DNA of 64,000 bases, from the NCBI GenBank assembly GCA_945881915.1, contig CAMCVW010000007.1, forward strand, positions 1-64,000, written 5' to 3'. The notes below the pieces were generated by a model. It had not been told where the DNA came from, did not search any database, and worked only from the letters and a program-made list of their open reading frames with translations. A program made the translations under genes and the position numbers. The stretch comes from Thermoflexus hugenholtzii JAD2 (GTDB lineage: Bacteria > Chloroflexota > Chloroflexia > Chloroflexales > Roseiflexaceae). This document shows, piece after piece, positions 26,050-35,470 of the stretch; within the stretch, counting starts at the first letter, position 1; every line of letters begins with the position of its first letter.

Positions 26050-26095
26050 CCTATCTTGATTCTTGACAGAACATTCTGACAACGGTTAAGATAGG
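26050..26095 (+). promoter_or_regulatory. rny promoter with flanking inverted repeat
   Basis: TTGACA (26063-26068), an 18-base spacer and TAAGAT (26087-26092). An 8-base inverted repeat, CCTATCTT (26050-26057) and AAGATAGG (26088-26095), brackets the -35 and covers the -10. It may be an operator. The leader to the rny ATG is about 85 bases. Confidence 0.5.
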
Positions 26096-26182
26096 TCAAA
26101 CAGTTTTTGGCACTATGTACGATATGCATCGTTTTTTTGACCATGCAAACTGTAAGACATATTTATTGGGAAGGGTCTGTTC

Positions 26183-27712
26183 ATGGAAGGTATTTTGCCA
26201 ATTATCATGCTGTTTATCGGCGTTGCTGCGGGTTTCGGCATCGCTTTGTTCATCAATAAAACCAACACACAGAATTTGATTTCGCGCAATGATACAGAAT
26301 GGCAACTCAAACTCGAATCGATTCGAACCGAACACAAAGAACTCAAGATGCAGGCTTCAGACGAAGCGCTGCGCATCCGTACAGATGCCGAAAACCACGT
26401 CCGTGAAGCGCGCCAAAATCTGCGCCAACAAGAAGAACGCATCACGCGCAAAGAAGAAGCACTTGACCGTAAGGTTGAGGGTGTCGAACGCCGTGAACGC
26501 CAGATCACCCAGCGCGAGCGCCAAGCTGAGCTTACCAATGCCGAAGCCGAGCAGTTCAAGTTGCAGCAACGCACCGAGCTAGAGCGCATCTCGGGTCTCA
26601 GTGAAGAACAGGCCCGCGAAGTCATTCTCGCCAAGGTCGAAGCCGAAGCCCGTGACGAATCTGCGCGCCGCATCCGCGAGATAGAACGCGTCGCCCAAGA
26701 CGAATCGGACAAGACCGCCCGGAAAATCATCAGCATGGCGATTCAACGGTGTGCGTCCGATTACGTCGCCGAAATCACGGTTTCGACTGTGCCTCTTCCC
26801 TCCGAAGAAATCAAAGGTCGTATCATCGGTCGCGAAGGGCGCAACATCCGTGCCTTTGAGCAGATCACCGGCGTCGACATCATCGTCGACGATACCCCAG
26901 ACGCCGTCACCCTGTCGTGTCATGACCCCGTCCGTCGTGAAGTCGCCCGTCTGTCTTTGGGCAAACTCCTCAAGGACGGGCGTATTCATCCGACCCGCAT
27001 CGAAGAAGTCGTCCAGAAAACCCAGCAGGAACTCGATGTGGTCATGCGCGAAGAAGGCGAGCGCGTCGCCTATGAAGCCAACGTACAGGGCCTACACCCC
27101 GATTTGATTAAACTTCTCGGACGGCTCAAGTTCCGTACCAGCTACGGGCAAAACGTCCTGCATCACTCGCTCGAGTGCGCTCTGCTGGCGTCACACATGG
27201 CTGCCGAACTCGGTGCAAACATCGCCATCGCCAAAACCGCTGCCTTGTTGCACGACATCGGCAAAGCCGTCGACCACGAAGTCCAAGGACCACACGCAGT
27301 CATCGGCGCAGACATCGCCAAACGGCTCGGTCGTTCGCCGGCCATTGTCCACGCAATCGCAGCCCACCACAACGACGAAGAACCAACCACGGTCGAAGCA
27401 TTCTTGGTCCAAGCGGTCGATGCAATCTCGGGCGGTCGTCCGGGTGCACGCCGTGAGACACTCGATTTGTACATCAAACGGCTCGAAGCCCTCGAAGGCG
27501 TGGCAACGTCATTCGAAGGTGTCCAACGTGCCTTTGCCGTCCAAGCCGGGCGTGAAGTGCGCATCATGGTCGTCCCCGAGACAATCGACGACCTCGGTAG
27601 CATTCAATTGGCTCGCAATATCGCCAAAAAAATCGAAGAAAGCCTGCAATATCCTGGTCAAATCAAAGTAACGGTCATCCGCGAAACGCGTACGACCGAA
27701 TACGCCCGCTAA
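26183..27712 (+). CDS. rny: ribonuclease Y
   Basis: A 509-residue endoribonuclease. It has an N-terminal membrane helix ([20 protein letters not shown]), a long coiled coil to about residue 180, a KH domain (about 205-270, with [17 protein letters not shown]) and an HD domain with [14 protein letters not shown] and [17 protein letters not shown]. RNase Y starts mRNA decay at the membrane in many bacteria lacking RNase E. GAAGGG precedes the ATG. It is monocistronic, with its own promoter and terminator. Confidence 0.97.
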   Translation: MEGILPIIMLFIGVAAGFGIALFINKTNTQNLISRNDTEWQLKLESIRTEHKELKMQASDEALRIRTDAENHVREARQNLRQQEERITRKEEALDRKVEGVERRERQITQRERQAELTNAEAEQFKLQQRTELERISGLSEEQAREVILAKVEAEARDESARRIREIERVAQDESDKTARKIISMAIQRCASDYVAEITVSTVPLPSEEIKGRIIGREGRNIRAFEQITGVDIIVDDTPDAVTLSCHDPVRREVARLSLGKLLKDGRIHPTRIEEVVQKTQQELDVVMREEGERVAYEANVQGLHPDLIKLLGRLKFRTSYGQNVLHHSLECALLASHMAAELGANIAIAKTAALLHDIGKAVDHEVQGPHAVIGADIAKRLGRSPAIVHAIAAHHNDEEPTTVEAFLVQAVDAISGGRPGARRETLDLYIKRLEALEGVATSFEGVQRAFAVQAGREVRIMVVPETIDDLGSIQLARNIAKKIEESLQYPGQIKVTVIRETRTTEYAR

Positions 27713-27719
27713 CCTGCCC

Positions 27720-27756
27720 AAGCCTCCGATGCATGTATGTGCTTCGGAGGCTTTTT
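27720..27756 (+). terminator. intrinsic terminator of rny
   Basis: AAGCCTCCGA (27720-27729) pairs with TCGGAGGCTT (27744-27753), followed by a short T-tract. Confidence 0.9.
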
Positions 27757-28172
27757 GTGCATGTTTGCGCAACCCCAAGGACGAATCCCTCGACTCTCGT
27801 CGACGACAGCGCATCCCCGCTATCCCAGTCAAACACAGCAACGATTGTCGAACATTCTCGTCACAACGCAATCGCGACGGTGCGTTCTGGCGGTATGTGT
27901 TCCCTCTGGCTGCCGAACTGCAAACAGACAGGGCAGGTGCATTGGGGTGTTCGATGCAATCTCCCATGCAAATTCGACCCAGTCCGCTGCAGAACTCGAA
28001 TTCGATGCAGCACCACATGCATAGACAGATGCTTCCAACATGAAGCATCGCAAGCCCTGCTTCTCTGGTTTTCGCACGGTTGACGGCCCTGAACAGCACC
28101 TGCACCCCACGCGGCCATCGATTGATTGCCGTTTTAGTGCTTAGAATCATGAGGATTCCTGCAATTCGCATG
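27757..28172. other. non-coding gap before the hydrogenase-like operon
   Basis: About 415 bases without a gene I can support. Frames exist on both strands (for example a minus-strand frame over 27829-28110), but none has a ribosome binding site or a recognisable family. Composition is coding-like, so this could be a decayed gene. It sits where a NuoC-like subunit gene might be expected, but no such motif was found. Confidence 0.4.
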
Positions 28173-28178
28173 TATAAT
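28173..28178 (+). promoter_or_regulatory. -10 box of the hydrogenase-like operon
   Basis: TATAAT, 28 bases before the GTG start at 28206. No -35 resembling TTGACA is found at the right distance. Confidence 0.5.
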
Positions 28179-28205
28179 TAGGGCAGTCAATCATGGGAGT
28201 TTTGC

Positions 28206-29279
28206 GTGACGTATGCACTCACACTCGGACCGTTCCACGCAGCATGGCGTGGTCCACAACGATTCATCATGGACATAGATGGCGAGTCGATTACCAACAT
28301 CGACTGCCACAGCGGTATGAATGCCCGCAATTGCACCGATATCATTTGCCGGACTGCGCTTATCGACGTTCCGGCTATCGTTGCACGCGTCTGTGGGACG
28401 TGTAGCCACGCTCATTCGTTGGCCTATGCCCATGGCCTCGAGGTAATCAATCGCATCCAAGTGCCAATACACGCGCGAATCATCCGGGTTATTGTCTGTG
28501 AACTCGAACGAATCGCGATGCACCTCGCTGGTGCAGCTACGGTCTGCGATATTGTCGGCGTGACGCAACACAGTACCGACCTGCGCCAGCTCCAATTTGC
28601 CGCCAATACCTTACTGCTCGAAGTCATCGGGAAGCGAACCAATCACGTCGTCATCGTTCCCGGCGGTGTCACAATCGAACCGACGACCCGCATACAGCAG
28701 ACGCTACAGGCGGGAATAAGTAGCTTCATCAAAGCACTCTATCGCTCCATCGATCACATCATCGACGACCATCGACTGCTTGCCCGAACGGTAAACGTCG
28801 GAGTACTGAGCAATCAGGTCGCAAACCAATTACTGGTCGGCGGCGTCATAGGGCGGGCTTCCGGTGTTGCAAATGACAGCCGATTTACGCATCCTTATGA
28901 CGCGTACAGTATGTTTGAGGCATCAATGGTGACCCAAGATGGCGGCGACGTCTATGCACGACTCATGGTTATGCTCCTCGAAGCGCACGAAAGTGCCAAA
29001 CTCATCGACCAAGCTAATCGGCAGATGAAGGGCGGCAATACGGCAAATCCGGTGTACGAATCCATTGCAGGAAGCGCGGTAGGGACCGCCGAAGGCCCGC
29101 GTGGACTGATTACGTATGCGATTACGGCAGCGAACGCAGGGATTACCCGGTGCGAAATCAAAATCGAACGACAACTCGACCGTTCCCTCATCCAAGCACT
29201 ATCCGCAAATGCACAGATCGACGATGTAATTACCATCATTGCGTCGACCGATTCGTGTAGCGCATGCGCTGAGCACTAA
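28206..29279 (+). CDS. group-4 [NiFe]-hydrogenase-like large subunit
   Basis: A 357-residue protein of the NuoD/EchE/HyfG family. The first metal motif is RVCGTCSHAH (61-70, Cys63 and Cys66). The second is DSCSACAEH at the very C-terminus (Cys351 and Cys354). All four cysteines that bind Ni and Fe in hydrogenases are kept, unlike in complex I NuoD. The usual DPC is DSC. The chain ends at the final His, so there is no C-terminal extension for an endopeptidase to remove. It starts with GTG behind ATGGGAG and is first in an operon of membrane subunits. Confidence 0.8.
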   Translation: MTYALTLGPFHAAWRGPQRFIMDIDGESITNIDCHSGMNARNCTDIICRTALIDVPAIVARVCGTCSHAHSLAYAHGLEVINRIQVPIHARIIRVIVCELERIAMHLAGAATVCDIVGVTQHSTDLRQLQFAANTLLLEVIGKRTNHVVIVPGGVTIEPTTRIQQTLQAGISSFIKALYRSIDHIIDDHRLLARTVNVGVLSNQVANQLLVGGVIGRASGVANDSRFTHPYDAYSMFEASMVTQDGGDVYARLMVMLLEAHESAKLIDQANRQMKGGNTANPVYESIAGSAVGTAEGPRGLITYAITAANAGITRCEIKIERQLDRSLIQALSANAQIDDVITIIASTDSCSACAEH

Positions 29280-29293
29280 AGGAACCATCCACT

Positions 29294-31054
29294 ATGGAAC
29301 TTGTGGCGCTGATACTACCGCTGCTCGCAGGAATTACGGCCTGGTCAATCGACCGGGTCGTACCAACCCGACAAATCGGCTTCCTCGCTATTGGCAGTTT
29401 GTTGATTAGCGCGCTGATGCTGGTGCTGTCGGGGGTTCTCAATGGCCTGCCGCTGCAGCTCCTGCCGTTTGACTGGATGAGAATTGAAGGGTTTGTGACG
29501 ACGCTCTCGCTCCGTTTTGATGCATTCACGTGGGTGGTTGCATTGATATTGTTGCTGGGGAGTGCCGCCGGCATGATTGGGCTGATCCATTCACTCCCCT
29601 ATCAACTACGGAACTACGGTCGTCTGCTGGCACTTCTGCTTTTTCATGTGACCATCATTTTGGTCGGTGTCGCCGCCCAAGATTCTGTGTTGCGTGTATT
29701 CGCATGGGGACTTGCTGCCATGATTGGTGGCATCATCATGCGTCTGAGCGGGGCACTACCGGGCAGTGACACGCCACTGATTAGCATCGTTGGCGGTATC
29801 GCCGGAGCAATCATGCTCCTCGTTGCCGTCACCTGGCGGCAATACATTCCAAGCGGACCACTCCCTGGGGCATTGATTGTCTGCTGGACTCTTGCAGCGT
29901 TCCTGGGAATGGGTTTGGCCCCGTTCCACGGCTATGTGGCTGGGATGAGCAGCGCTCCTGCGATTTTAGCTATTTTCCTCGTACCGCTTGGCATACCACT
30001 CCTGGGTGCATTGACATTCATCGACATGATGTCCACTCAAGGCCCACTCATCTCTGAATACTGGCGCACAGTGCTTATCATCGTTGCGATTATCAGCGCC
30101 CTCGGGACTGCAGTCGGTGCAATTGGTTCAACCCGGTTACGCACACTGTATGGTTGGCATAGCAGCTCCGTGTATGCAGTACTGGTCCTTGCCGCCGTGA
30201 GTGACCTCCAGATTTTGGCATATGGGGTGCCGGTATTGCTCATCACTGCAATGCTGAGTCTCTGTATCATCGCATTGAGCATCGCATTCATCGAAACACG
30301 CAATTACACAGACGACCTCCTCAAACTACGCCCGCGTGCCCGCATTGGTTTTGCCGGAGTCTTATTGTTTGTCGCAGTTGCAGCGTCTATTGGTTTGCCT
30401 GGTACGATTGGCTTCATCTCGCGCTGGTGGATGGCGGAGGTGCTGATGATACACGCACCATGGATTATCATCGCCATCCTCATCAGCGGGTCAGTGCTCG
30501 GGCTCGCCTGGTCAGGTGCGCTATCGACTATTTGGCGACGCATCCCCAAAGGCACCAATACCGATTTACCGGTTATCTCCGCCATCCCTACATTCGTCGC
30601 CTTACTCAGTCCGATTGTTTTTGCTGGTGCACTACTGCTCACGGGATTTGTGCCGCAGGTACTCTGGAAGCTTTGGCTCGATCCCCTACAGGATCGTTCT
30701 GCGTTCGATAGTGTCATTACTCCACCTTCAATGCCCGGCATTGAGCTGCAGTTGATCCTGACAGCGGTTTCTGTCTTGCTGGTTGCCGTACCCGTCTATG
30801 CAAGCCGGCTGCGTCAGCGCGACATCGCAAACCCGAACGATGTCGGCTCTACTTCGGTTCCTCCAGTCGCCACCGCCGAAAGCCTGTCATTTCTGAGTTC
30901 TTTTGTGAATCCAACCCGACTTTTGGCAAGTATCTGGGAACTGTTGATTCGTTTTGGGAATGCTCTTCAATGGGTACTCAGGCTGGGCGAAGAACGCTAT
31001 TATGTAGCAGGACTCGTCCTTGGTTTGATTGTCATTGTGTTATTGTTGATTTGA
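29294..31054 (+). CDS. NuoL/HyfB-like antiporter-type subunit
   Basis: A 586-residue protein with about sixteen hydrophobic helices, in the proton-conducting membrane transporter family. Recognisable segments are ALRFDAFTWVVAL-like (LSLRFDAFTWVVALIL), LGMGLAPFHGYVAGM (compare PFHxWLP) and IGLPGTIGFISRWW. Such subunits move protons or sodium ions in complex I and group-4 hydrogenases. It follows the large subunit after 14 bases. The C-terminal 130 residues add a loop and an extra helix. Confidence 0.8.
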   Translation: MELVALILPLLAGITAWSIDRVVPTRQIGFLAIGSLLISALMLVLSGVLNGLPLQLLPFDWMRIEGFVTTLSLRFDAFTWVVALILLLGSAAGMIGLIHSLPYQLRNYGRLLALLLFHVTIILVGVAAQDSVLRVFAWGLAAMIGGIIMRLSGALPGSDTPLISIVGGIAGAIMLLVAVTWRQYIPSGPLPGALIVCWTLAAFLGMGLAPFHGYVAGMSSAPAILAIFLVPLGIPLLGALTFIDMMSTQGPLISEYWRTVLIIVAIISALGTAVGAIGSTRLRTLYGWHSSSVYAVLVLAAVSDLQILAYGVPVLLITAMLSLCIIALSIAFIETRNYTDDLLKLRPRARIGFAGVLLFVAVAASIGLPGTIGFISRWWMAEVLMIHAPWIIIAILISGSVLGLAWSGALSTIWRRIPKGTNTDLPVISAIPTFVALLSPIVFAGALLLTGFVPQVLWKLWLDPLQDRSAFDSVITPPSMPGIELQLILTAVSVLLVAVPVYASRLRQRDIANPNDVGSTSVPPVATAESLSFLSSFVNPTRLLASIWELLIRFGNALQWVLRLGEERYYVAGLVLGLIVIVLLLI

Positions 31055-31061
31055 GGTATGT

Positions 31062-31784
31062 ATGGTCGAATTTTTTCTGACACAATGGTCACTCCTGGGC
31101 ATCGCAGCCTCGGCTGGCATAATCCTACTGGCACAAAAACGGCGCAGTACCTTGCTGGGGTTACTCCTGAACTATCTGTTTGTCGCAGCATTTTTGTCGC
31201 AACAACAATTCATCACACCCGATTTATCGCTGTTGGGCTACATGGTGAGTACGACGGTGCTGGTGAAAATCATCGCTGGGTTGTCTGCCGTTCTTATCCT
31301 CGGTATCACTGCATTGACGTTTTCTCGCGAGGAAGGAACCGAAGCACTCGACGAGTTTTCGTTGGCCGAGCTACGCCGGGCTGCCCGACGCGCCCAACGC
31401 CAAAAAATGATTGCCCCGCTCCGACTTGCGGACTTCGTGGTTCCGTTATGGGCACTCATCCTCGCGGCTATTGCGAGTTTTGTGTTGCCACGCTTGTACC
31501 CCATCGGGAGTGAATCTGTAGACTTCGCATGGTATTGGTTGACGTTGACCGGCATTTTTACGATAGTGACTGCCAACGACGTCCTCAAACTTGGACTCGG
31601 TTTGCTTTTGTGTGTGAGCAGTATCGATTTGTTGTATACCGCTATCGCAAGCACCATCCAGGTTTTTCCACTCGCAATGCTCGGGCTCACGACAATTGTG
31701 CTTTCGCTTTCGGTGTCGTATTTGAGTGCGTTGATGTACGGGCGCCTCAAGACACTCGAACTCAATGAGTTGTATAAACGCTGA
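31062..31784 (+). CDS. membrane subunit, HyfE/NuoK-like
   Basis: A 240-residue protein. It has three N-terminal helices, a charged cytoplasmic loop (LAELRRAARRAQRQKM, about 105-120) and three to four C-terminal helices including LKLGLGLLLCVSSIDLLYTA, which resembles the NuoK/HyfE pattern. Position between two antiporter-like genes fits the HyfE slot of hydrogenase operons. The stop overlaps the next start (TGATG). Family assignment rests on order and topology. Confidence 0.55.
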   Translation: MVEFFLTQWSLLGIAASAGIILLAQKRRSTLLGLLLNYLFVAAFLSQQQFITPDLSLLGYMVSTTVLVKIIAGLSAVLILGITALTFSREEGTEALDEFSLAELRRAARRAQRQKMIAPLRLADFVVPLWALILAAIASFVLPRLYPIGSESVDFAWYWLTLTGIFTIVTANDVLKLGLGLLLCVSSIDLLYTAIASTIQVFPLAMLGLTTIVLSLSVSYLSALMYGRLKTLELNELYKR

Positions 31785-33241
31785 TGCTCTACTTACTTAT
31801 CATTTTCTTCCCCTTAGCCGTCGCTGCAGGCATGTTCCTGCTTCGTTCGCAGCCGATTCCATCGATTGTCGGTGCAATCATCTGTGTGACAACGCAAGCC
31901 GTTTTGGTGCTGAAACTCCCTGTCGATGCGCCGGTCCGATTGCTCGGCTTGACGCTGACGATTGATCCATTGGGGCAATTGGTGCTCCTCACCATCCTGG
32001 GAATTGCGCTGTTTGCCTACGTAGTGACGTTTTTCATCACCCATGGGGAGCATTTTATTCCGGTGAGTCTCTTGCTGCTGGGCTTTACGAGCACGACTGT
32101 TCTCCTCCTCCAAGAGCCATTCGTCGCCGCGTTGCTGATGGTCAGCAGCGGATTAGTCGCAATTTTGGCCATCGTCGATTTGCCTATAGGCAGCACCGTA
32201 TTGGTCGAGCGCTCCCCGCTGATTACCGCATTGCACTATCTCGTCCTCGTCTTACTCTCGGGTTTTGCAATGTATATGGCGTTCGTGTTGTTGACGATAT
32301 ACTGGCCGACTGAAGCAAACGGGCAGACTTCCCCGTCGCATCTCATCATTGCCCTTTTGATCGTAGGCTTCGGGATGCGTTTTGCGATTTTTCCATTCCA
32401 TTCGTGGCTCATCGAAGTGGCGGAGTTCTCGGCGCCGATGGTGACCGTGTTTATCATCACTGCGCTCAACAGCACCGGCCTTTTGTTCTTGATTTCGACG
32501 TTCCAGTTTTTCCCCATCATCGTCACCGAAAACGAACGGGGCATGCGCGTACTGATGGTACTGGGCGCAGTCACGATGATCTTGTCTGCCCTCTTTGGAC
32601 TCGCGACTCCGCACCTGCGACGCACACCCAGTTATCTGATTGTGGGCAACAGCGGGTTCATACTCGTTGGGGTTGCCAGTGCATCGAGCAGCGGTTTGGC
32701 CGGTTCTATCCTCGAATTATTCAACCACATGATCGCTGTGATGGTCATATTTGTATCGATTGCGCTGCTCGAACGTCCTGATGGTCGCCCAGTGGTAACC
32801 ATCCGCCGCGATTTGTTATGGCGTTGGCCGCTCGCGGGAAGCGGATTCATTGGCGGGTGTCTATTGTTGCTCGGTGCACCACCATTCAGCTCATTCACCA
32901 GTAAAGTGTTAATCTATGATGCCGCGTCACGTACCGGACCAGGGTATGTGGTCCTGCTGGGTATCGGTACATTGTTGATGCTGGCAGCAATTGCACGTCT
33001 GCTCTACGAACGTCTGCTCGGTGCCGCCGAAGAACTCCCTACCGAAGAAATGCCCATCCTGATGGCAACGAGTGAAGTCGCCAATAGCGAGCGCCGGCAA
33101 CTTTTGGAACCGGTCGGATTGACCATCGTCATGTTCGTGTTGCTCGGCATCAGCGCAACGGTAGGGGTCTATCCGCAGTTGCTGTTGTCCACCATCGAAG
33201 AAGTCATTCGCGGTCTGACCTTTGTCCACGTGGCCTCGTAA
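31784..33241 (+). CDS. NuoM/NuoN/HyfF-like antiporter-type subunit
   Basis: A 485-residue membrane protein with about fourteen helices. It has LTIDPLGQLVLLTILGIALFAYV near the N-terminus and FAIFPFHSWLIEVAEFSAPMV in the middle, the family's discontinuous-helix region, then GAPPFSSFTSKVLIY, matching GxPPxxGFxxK. It is the second ion-translocating-type subunit of the complex. The start overlaps the stop of the HyfE-like gene. Confidence 0.8.
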   Translation: MLYLLIIFFPLAVAAGMFLLRSQPIPSIVGAIICVTTQAVLVLKLPVDAPVRLLGLTLTIDPLGQLVLLTILGIALFAYVVTFFITHGEHFIPVSLLLLGFTSTTVLLLQEPFVAALLMVSSGLVAILAIVDLPIGSTVLVERSPLITALHYLVLVLLSGFAMYMAFVLLTIYWPTEANGQTSPSHLIIALLIVGFGMRFAIFPFHSWLIEVAEFSAPMVTVFIITALNSTGLLFLISTFQFFPIIVTENERGMRVLMVLGAVTMILSALFGLATPHLRRTPSYLIVGNSGFILVGVASASSSGLAGSILELFNHMIAVMVIFVSIALLERPDGRPVVTIRRDLLWRWPLAGSGFIGGCLLLLGAPPFSSFTSKVLIYDAASRTGPGYVVLLGIGTLLMLAAIARLLYERLLGAAEELPTEEMPILMATSEVANSERRQLLEPVGLTIVMFVLLGISATVGVYPQLLLSTIEEVIRGLTFVHVAS

Positions 33242-33251
33242 GGAGCCCTCC

Positions 33252-33644
33252 ATGCCGCAGCAGATACGCGTCTTTCGTGCAAATACCGGTTCTTGTGGCG
33301 GGTGTGATGCCGAATTGGTCCTTGCACTCCACAAAGAGCGCGACATGGTCGTCGCAAATGCCCTCATCGATGCCGATGTGTGGCTCCTTACGGGAGTGAT
33401 GGCGCCATACCCGCGTAGCGTGCTGAGCCAAACATACAGTAGCATGTCGACTCCGCCGATTATCATTGCTGTGGGACAATGTGCCATCAGCGGCGCCCCC
33501 TTTGGCCGTGCCGGTGTGGGCAATGCCCCGGAATTACCAATTAGCTATACCATTGATGGATGCCCTGTCTCGCAGGCAGTGGTCATTAGTGCGATACGCA
33601 CGGCGCTGACAAATCGTGATCGCAAACGACGCGAGCGCGTCTAG
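33252..33644 (+). CDS. NuoB/EchC-like [4Fe-4S] small subunit
   Basis: A 130-residue protein with the four-cysteine pattern of the proximal cluster: Cys15 and Cys18 (GSCGGCDAE), Cys77 (GQCAISGAPF) and Cys104 (DGCPVS). This is the cluster closest to the active site in complex I and group-4 hydrogenases. The ATG is chosen behind AAGGAG rather than an earlier ATG. It is shorter than most NuoB proteins but close to EchC-type subunits. Confidence 0.85.
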   Translation: MPQQIRVFRANTGSCGGCDAELVLALHKERDMVVANALIDADVWLLTGVMAPYPRSVLSQTYSSMSTPPIIIAVGQCAISGAPFGRAGVGNAPELPISYTIDGCPVSQAVVISAIRTALTNRDRKRRERV

Positions 33645-33688
33645 TCCTTCCTGCGACATACCCCTTCGCCGACACCAAAGGAGCCGCT

Positions 33689-34501
33689 GTGGATATTGTG
33701 TTTGCCTATTTTCTTTACCCGGGTTTGCTCATCATTGCATTGTTGACGTTGGTATTTGGGTTTATTGTCGCGCAGCGACGCCCCGTGTTACCACCCAACT
33801 GGCGCCGATCGCTCTTGACGATTGATGGTTTCGCAGCGGTACTCAGCATGGTCCTGGCAATCGGCGCATCAATGTACATGCCATGGCCATTTAATCCTAT
33901 CTATACCTCAGTGGCAGGTCCGTTGCTGATGTGGGCAGCCCTTGAAGCAGCCTTCCTGGTGCCGTCATTAGTCGCACAAACGTCTGGTTCGGCACTCGTC
34001 GTGCGCGGTGCAGCCAGAGCACTGCAAATAGGCTTTGCAGGGCGGATAGTAATCTGGTGCGTCTTTGGTGCACTCTATTGGGCAAACCAAAGCTGGCACG
34101 TCAACCTCCTGCCCGCGTATGGATTGGCGTGGATCGCTGCCTTGATGGCATTGCCCGCAGCTATCGGCATTGGGATGTTTCGCAGCGACACCGCCCTGAC
34201 CGGCGTAATGACCACTGGGCTGGATTTGTCGACCGTTGCCCTGATGCAACTCGCCGCTGACGTGCGTTCAACGGTACTCATCGCAGCAGTTGCCACAAGC
34301 CTGGCACCCAAGGGCATTGAATCTGCGCCAGTGCGGATGGGCGCCGTATTGGCAGCTTACTTCGTGACGATGGTCGTCCTGCGCTTCCTCGTCAAAAACC
34401 AGCCCTTCACCACTTTGTCGGCTGCGTTACGGTGGTGTTGGTGGCGCGCGCTGCCACCCGCTTTGCTTGCACTCATCTATCTGCGCTTTATCACGGGCTA
34501 A
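33689..34501 (+). CDS. NuoH/EchB/HyfC-like membrane subunit
   Basis: A 270-residue protein with about eight helices, starting GTG behind AAAGGAG. It has YFLYPGLLIIALLTLVFGFIV, GPLLMWAALEAAFLVPSL and a C-terminal hydrophobic pair, the usual length and topology for the quinone-chamber/NuoH-type subunit of hydrogenases. The Glu-rich loop typical of complex I NuoH is not seen. Assignment is helped by its place after the small subunit. Confidence 0.6.
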   Translation: MDIVFAYFLYPGLLIIALLTLVFGFIVAQRRPVLPPNWRRSLLTIDGFAAVLSMVLAIGASMYMPWPFNPIYTSVAGPLLMWAALEAAFLVPSLVAQTSGSALVVRGAARALQIGFAGRIVIWCVFGALYWANQSWHVNLLPAYGLAWIAALMALPAAIGIGMFRSDTALTGVMTTGLDLSTVALMQLAADVRSTVLIAAVATSLAPKGIESAPVRMGAVLAAYFVTMVVLRFLVKNQPFTTLSAALRWCWWRALPPALLALIYLRFITG

Positions 34502-34504
34502 GTC

Positions 34505-35470
34505 ATGCAGTACGTCTCGTTGACCAATCTCAATATTCCAGGCTCTGCTATTCGTGATGTCACATTGCACATTCCAGAAGGCAGTTGCTACGGCATCATC
34601 GGTGCAGCAGGTACCGGCAAAAGCATGCTCCTCAATGCGATTGCTGGGCTATCGGGTAACGCCCTCGGGGGCATCAGCGTCGCTGGCTCGAGCGGACATC
34701 ACCGCCCAGGAAGCATCGGAATCCTCACCCCACGGGTCCAACTGCCAGCCCATCTCACCGTTCTCGAATTACTCACACGACTACGCACGCTGCGAAACGG
34801 CGCAGACGATCAGACAGAAGCTGATTGCTACAGTGCAATTCGTTGGTGTGCGCTCGAACAACTCACGCAAACACCTATTGCCAAGCTCTCGTTCTTCAAC
34901 AAAAGACGTGTTGCACTCGCAATGGCACTCGTCAATAAACCAGCTCTGCTGTTGCTCGATGAACCGACCGTCGACCTCGCCGCGCATGAACAGCAAGTCA
35001 TGATCGACATCCTCGAAAATCTGCGTGAGCGAAACATGACCATCATCATTGCAACCCGTGGGAACGCACCCATGGAATCGCTCTTCGATCAGATTGCAGT
35101 GTTGTCTGCCGGCAAAATCATAGCCGAACTCAGTGCCCAGCACATCCGCGATATGCAACGGACACTCATGATTCGCACCAGCGAAATCCCCACTGCAGCC
35201 TACGAACACATCGTCGCAATCGAAAGCGGCATCATCGTGACGCGGCGGAATATCGTTCTCACCGGCGATGGGGTTCGCTCCCTCGCCCAAATTCTTCAAG
35301 TACTCCTCCACTACAGCGTCCATATTTTCTGCATCGAACCACGCAATCATCCCCTCGCGGACCTTGTCATGCAGGCGCGCTACCCGGTCGTCCTCGCGCA
35401 TCGCTACCCCGTTCGCTTACTCACCAATGCAATCCGTGAATCCAATGCCACAGAAGAGGTAGCGTCATGA
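34505..35470 (+). CDS. ABC transporter ATPase with degenerate catalytic motifs
   Basis: A 321-residue protein. The nucleotide-binding domain (1-215) has Walker A GAAGTGKS (33-40) and Walker B LLLLDEPT (148-155). The signature is LSFFNKRR (128-135) instead of LSGGQ. The Q-loop position reads TPRVQL. The H-loop reads ATRGN instead of ATHD. A C-terminal domain of about 100 residues follows. It starts three bases after the NuoH-like gene and overlaps the next gene, so it belongs to the hydrogenase-like operon. ATP binding is likely; efficient hydrolysis is doubtful. Confidence 0.8.
   Translation: MQYVSLTNLNIPGSAIRDVTLHIPEGSCYGIIGAAGTGKSMLLNAIAGLSGNALGGISVAGSSGHHRPGSIGILTPRVQLPAHLTVLELLTRLRTLRNGADDQTEADCYSAIRWCALEQLTQTPIAKLSFFNKRRVALAMALVNKPALLLLDEPTVDLAAHEQQVMIDILENLRERNMTIIIATRGNAPMESLFDQIAVLSAGKIIAELSAQHIRDMQRTLMIRTSEIPTAAYEHIVAIESGIIVTRRNIVLTGDGVRSLAQILQVLLHYSVHIFCIEPRNHPLADLVMQARYPVVLAHRYPVRLLTNAIRESNATEEVAS

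Noticed and set aside
26113-26736. Minus-strand frame opposite the rny coiled coil
   Set aside because: A Ser/Arg-rich shadow of the repetitive coiled-coil codons; no independent signal.
27509-28171. 220-residue minus-strand frame at the rny 3' end
   Set aside because: It runs through the rny terminator and coding region and has no recognisable motif or ribosome binding site.
28206-34501. Respiratory complex I (nuo) operon
   Set aside because: The large subunit keeps the Ni/Fe Cys pairs lost in NuoD, and the NADH module, NuoC, NuoI, NuoA and NuoJ are absent.
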